This document shows, one piece after another, positions 7,662-10,198 of a stretch of 10,198 nt of DNA (positions within the stretch are counted from its first letter, which is position 1; each line of letters starts with the position of its first letter). Where the stretch lies: positions 1 to 10,198 of the forward strand of contig CAJWIA010000038.1 in assembly GCA_913040765.1 (NCBI GenBank), given 5' to 3'. This DNA is from an uncultured Anaerolineales bacterium. Lineage in GTDB: Bacteria; Chloroflexota; Anaerolineae; Anaerolineales; UBA11657. Position numbers and translations under genes: made by a program. The notes under the pieces are model-generated. The model saw only the letters and a list, made by a program, of their open reading frames with translations. It did not search any database and was not told where the DNA came from.

Positions 7662-7689
7662 TTGTAAAGAGCAAATACTCTGATAGGAT
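7662..7689 (+). promoter_or_regulatory. Second, start-proximal promoter candidate for the FecR-domain lipoprotein
   Basis: TTGTAA (7662-7667) and TAGGAT (7684-7689, preceded by TGA) are 16 bases apart. Transcription would begin a few bases before ATG 7700. The same AGGA (7685-7688) could instead be a Shine-Dalgarno sequence at the long spacing of 11. The two readings cannot be separated from sequence, hence the low confidence. Confidence 0.25.
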
Positions 7690-7699
7690 TAACGGGAAA

Positions 7700-10198
7700 A
7701 TGAATAAACTAAACCGGAAATTTTCTTCTATACGCAATCTCCTATTTACACTTTATGTTGTCTTTAGCATATTGGTAACTGCTTGTGGTGCTGATGCTCC
7801 GGCCCCATCTGAAGAAACCACTGAGTCAGTAACGGAACCCACTGAAGTTTCAGTAGAGGTTGAGCCGACCAAGGTGGTTGATCCCGTAGCTGAGCCTACA
7901 TCTGTTGTTACAAGCACGGACAAGGAAGAGATAGTCGAAGAAGCTGCTCCAGTGGTAGAGACTGTTGCCGAAGTACTTCTGACTGTGTTGACCGGTCGAG
8001 TTGACTATATGCTCCCTGGTACTGAAGAGTGGCAGCAGGCACTTGGTGAGGAGATACCTTTAGACATAGGTACGCAACTTCGTGCATACCAGCTTTCCTC
8101 TGCGCGTTTGGATTTATTAGATGGATCCAAAGTCCTTATGAAACCTGTATCTCAATTAGGTATGACGACTTACATTCATGAGCCTGAAACACCGGTTACA
8201 CAAGCCTATGTGGACATTCCTGAGGGTGAGGCTGCTTTTGATGTTAATGGTCCTTTGGCTGGTGCAGATTCGTCATTTTTGGTCAAAATGCCTACAGGAG
8301 TGTTTTCTGTAAATCCAGAGGCGGAGGAAATTGAAGAGTCTGTTCCCGAAACACCAGAAGAGCAGCCAGAACCTGAGGCTGCGGAAGCTGCTACGGAGAA
8401 CCCCGTAACTGCAGCCACAGAGGAAGAGCTCAATTTAGCTGATATAACGCTGAATGTGCTTTCCGGTCGGGTGGATTTCCTGTTGCCAGGATCGGATGAT
8501 TGGCAGTTGGCAGATGGAGAGGCTTTTAGTGTTGATCTAGGTACTGAGATTAGAACATATCAGCTATCTATGGCGCGTTTGGATCTGGCAGACGGATCAA
8601 AGATTATGATGAAGCCGACTTCGAAGGTGTCGGTCACCAGTTATTTGCATGAACCAGCAACTCCAGTGACACAAGCTTACGTTTCGGTTCCAGAAGGTGA
8701 GGCTGCTTTTGATGTTAATGGTCCGTTAGCAGGAGCCGATTCAACATTTATGGTTGAAATGCCTACAGGTGTTTTCTCTGTCACGGGTACTTCCTTCGTA
8801 GTAAGTGCAGGAAATACTGATCAACCTGCTCAAATCAATCTTTTGGAAGGTACAGTAGTAGCCGGTGCAACGACGCAAAACGCGGAGACTGGCGAGCTTG
8901 AAGCTATGTTCTTCGAGATGGAAGCAGGGGAAGATGGAGCTGCTATGAATTTTATGTCTTCCGAGCAAGCTGCTGAAATTGTAGTTGAGAGTGGTCAGGA
9001 TGCTGATATACAACAGCAGGTGGCTGCTATGAGCGTTGTCACTGCACAGGGAAGCGATGGTATTGAAGTAGCTGCCGAGTCTGGACTTGCAGCAGCAGTT
9101 GAGCAAGGTCTGGAAAGTGGTACGGTGGGGGTACTATCTCAGGAACAAATTGAATCTGTAGAGACTGCTGCTGAAGAAGGTGCTTTGTCTGAAGCGGCCC
9201 CAGTAGTAATTGCAGCCGAGGAATTGGCGGAAGCTTTGGCAACTGGACCCGGCGAAGACAGTGTTTTGGCAGGTACTGGTGTTGAGATTAAGACTGCTGT
9301 CGAGGCACTTACCGGCGATGGTACTGCTGCTCGGGAGGGCGCTATTGATGGCGCATTGCAGAGTTTTGAGGATGCGTTTGAAGGACCACAACCTACTGTA
9401 GTTACAGATGCAGAAGGTAATACAGTGCAGATCATGCCTCCTGAAATAACTATCAATCCAGACGGAACGGCCAGTGTGGAACCGGGTCAATTAGTAGATG
9501 AGAATGGTGATCCGTTAAGTTCAGAGGCTTTAACAGTAGTAGCTGAAAGTAATGTCACAGTGGTTGATCCTATATCTGGTGAGGTTACTGAACTGGGTAT
9601 AACAGATGCGTTGGCTTTGCCAACTGCTGATCCACTTGCTGCAGCAGATGAGCGTGGCGATTCGTTAGGAGCCGAACTTTTTGAAGGCCCACAACAGGAA
9701 GTTCCGGAGACCGGTCAAGTAATGTTCGTAGCTGGGAGTACAGGAGTAAACCTGTTGCAGGGCGAGGGTGTTGCCAGTGGTCTTGGTGTAGATGCTGTTA
9801 CCGGTGAGTTGGTGCCTTTTGTTATGGAGGTAGAAGCCGGTGCGAATGGGACAGTCATTGAGATACCACCGGTGGAACAGCTCCCTACTGAGTTAAAGGA
9901 AGAAGGAACTGTAAGTAATCTACTTGATGTACTTGGGGTTGTTGCTGCTAGCGGTAAGAAGGTTTTGAGATCCGTGCAGGAAAATGGCCTATTTCAGACT
10001 GCTGGTGAATTGTTGGACAGTGAAAAAGCGTCTGGATTATTAGGCTCCAAGGCGACTGAAGTGACCGATGTTTTAGCAGGCACTTCCGAAATTATAGGTG
10101 ACAACGTAAAGACACTGGATTCCAAGACGTTGCGGACTTTGTCCTCGGCTGGACTAGCGGATGTATCGTTGGGAGCAGTGGGTATGGGTACCAAGAAG
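7700..10198 (+). CDS. FecR-domain lipoprotein with duplicated and split modules, 3' end outside window
   Basis: The frame is open from ATG 7700 to the right edge (833 codons, no stop). Residues 1-29 form a lipoprotein signal: basic MNKLNRKF, a hydrophobic core, and lipobox VTAC with C29 as the lipidated cysteine. About 30-93 is a Glu/Pro/Thr/Val-rich, acidic, probably disordered spacer. FecR-like module 1 is at 94-204 and module 2 at 251-361. Between them is another acidic Pro/Glu/Ala linker. Module 2 continues into GTSFVVSAG and NLLEGTVVAG (about 362-390), the usual end of a FecR domain; module 1 lacks this end. A further copy of the C-terminal half is at 683-727. The rest to about 735 is acidic and Ala/Glu/Gly-rich, and from about 738 the chain becomes more helix-like with lysines. 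FecR domains otherwise occur in sigma-regulator proteins, but here no anti-sigma N-terminus or sigma gene is visible. A surface structural or binding role is more likely. Confidence 0.82.
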   Translation, partial: MNKLNRKFSSIRNLLFTLYVVFSILVTACGADAPAPSEETTESVTEPTEVSVEVEPTKVVDPVAEPTSVVTSTDKEEIVEEAAPVVETVAEVLLTVLTGRVDYMLPGTEEWQQALGEEIPLDIGTQLRAYQLSSARLDLLDGSKVLMKPVSQLGMTTYIHEPETPVTQAYVDIPEGEAAFDVNGPLAGADSSFLVKMPTGVFSVNPEAEEIEESVPETPEEQPEPEAAEAATENPVTAATEEELNLADITLNVLSGRVDFLLPGSDDWQLADGEAFSVDLGTEIRTYQLSMARLDLADGSKIMMKPTSKVSVTSYLHEPATPVTQAYVSVPEGEAAFDVNGPLAGADSTFMVEMPTGVFSVTGTSFVVSAGNTDQPAQINLLEGTVVAGATTQNAETGELEAMFFEMEAGEDGAAMNFMSSEQAAEIVVESGQDADIQQQVAAMSVVTAQGSDGIEVAAESGLAAAVEQGLESGTVGVLSQEQIESVETAAEEGALSEAAPVVIAAEELAEALATGPGEDSVLAGTGVEIKTAVEALTGDGTAAREGAIDGALQSFEDAFEGPQPTVVTDAEGNTVQIMPPEITINPDGTASVEPGQLVDENGDPLSSEALTVVAESNVTVVDPISGEVTELGITDALALPTADPLAAADERGDSLGAELFEGPQQEVPETGQVMFVAGSTGVNLLQGEGVASGLGVDAVTGELVPFVMEVEAGANGTVIEIPPVEQLPTELKEEGTVSNLLDVLGVVAASGKKVLRSVQENGLFQTAGELLDSEKASGLLGSKATEVTDVLAGTSEIIGDNVKTLDSKTLRTLSSAGLADVSLGAVGMGTKK
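7979..8311 (+). repeat. FecR-like module 1 (direct repeat, offset 471 bases)
   Basis: Residues 94-204 of the lipoprotein. They align without gaps to module 2 exactly 157 codons downstream, with about 77 of 111 residues identical by hand count. The last third is nearly identical, including 29 identical bases at 8225-8253. Key FecR features are SGRVD/TGRVD, W-Q, GT-x-(L/I)-R-x-YQLS, ARLDL-x-DGSK and MPTGVFSV. After MPTGVFSV the chain leaves the fold into an acidic linker. Confidence 0.85.
8450..8782 (+). repeat. FecR-like module 2 (direct repeat, offset 471 bases)
   Basis: Residues 251-361, the second copy of the unit at 7979-8311. The 29 identical bases lie at 8696-8724. Unlike copy 1 it is followed at once by the GTSFVV strand and LLEG turn, so this is the complete FecR domain. 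Confidence 0.85.
8834..8968 (+). repeat. FecR C-terminal half-module, copy A
   Basis: Residues 379-423, beginning INLLEG. It aligns without gaps over 45 residues to 683-727: shared NLL-x-G, V-A, A-x-TGEL, E-x-EAG, G and a final EQ. It is the natural continuation of module 2. Confidence 0.6.
9746..9880 (+). repeat. FecR C-terminal half-module, copy B, detached
   Basis: Residues 683-727, beginning VNLLQG, preceded by MFVAGSTG, which resembles the FVVSAG strand before copy A. No recognisable N-terminal FecR half (W, GT-x-x-R, DGS) precedes it; the sequence before it is acidic spacer. A shorter echo, VVDPISGEVTELG, occurs near residues 620-632. The alignment is weaker than that of modules 1 and 2. 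Confidence 0.5.

Noticed and set aside
8206..8433. Minus-strand Ser/Gly/Ala-rich reading frame opposite the lipoprotein
   Set aside because: It is the complement of Glu/Ala-rich codons of the plus-strand gene, has no plausible start context and low-complexity content.
8741..9490. Several overlapping minus-strand reading frames
   Set aside because: They lie wholly within the long plus-strand lipoprotein frame and show no recognisable domain; they are antisense shadows.
1..10198. CRISPR array, tRNA/rRNA, insertion sequence or defence system
   Set aside because: No regularly spaced short repeats, tRNA-like arms, transposase motifs, terminal repeats or nuclease/defence motifs were seen on either strand.

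Overview
The window is a bacterial chromosomal segment with six protein genes. It is tightly packed except for one divergent intergenic stretch of 275 bases. Base composition is mildly AT-leaning, starts include GTG and probably TTG, and Shine-Dalgarno sequences vary from good to absent. The gene set (large multipass sugar/lipid-type membrane proteins, a pair of FemABX ligases, an Ala/Glu-rich FecR-domain lipoprotein) resembles environmental Chloroflexota. That placement is an inference from protein style only and is weak. No RNA gene, insertion sequence, CRISPR array or phage gene was seen.

Layout. Bases 1-4804, plus strand: the 3' part of a large multipass membrane protein (YfhO / PTPS-related type), a class I O-methyltransferase, then two FemABX-family aminoacyl/peptidyl ligases whose ends overlap by four bases. 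Bases 4816-7424, minus strand: an M20 zinc peptidase of the carboxypeptidase G2 type, followed by a GT-C (family 39-like) membrane glycosyltransferase whose start overlaps the peptidase stop by seven bases. The two blocks converge on an 11-base gap covered by a perfect inverted repeat. Bases 7425-7699 are a divergent control region with promoter-like elements and a 9-bp inverted repeat. Bases 7700-10198, plus strand: a very long reading frame that runs off the right edge. It encodes a secreted lipoprotein built from duplicated and split FecR modules.

How the genes may work together. The plus-strand block looks like an envelope unit: a membrane protein for an exported glycan or lipid-linked product, and two ligases that typically add amino acids to peptidoglycan stem peptides. 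The methyltransferase between them has no obvious substrate. The minus-strand pair couples an amidohydrolase to a glycosyltransferase and may be a separate small operon. The most unusual object is the FecR-mosaic lipoprotein. Its first module lacks the C-terminal half of the fold, the second is complete, and a third, distant piece repeats only the C-terminal half.
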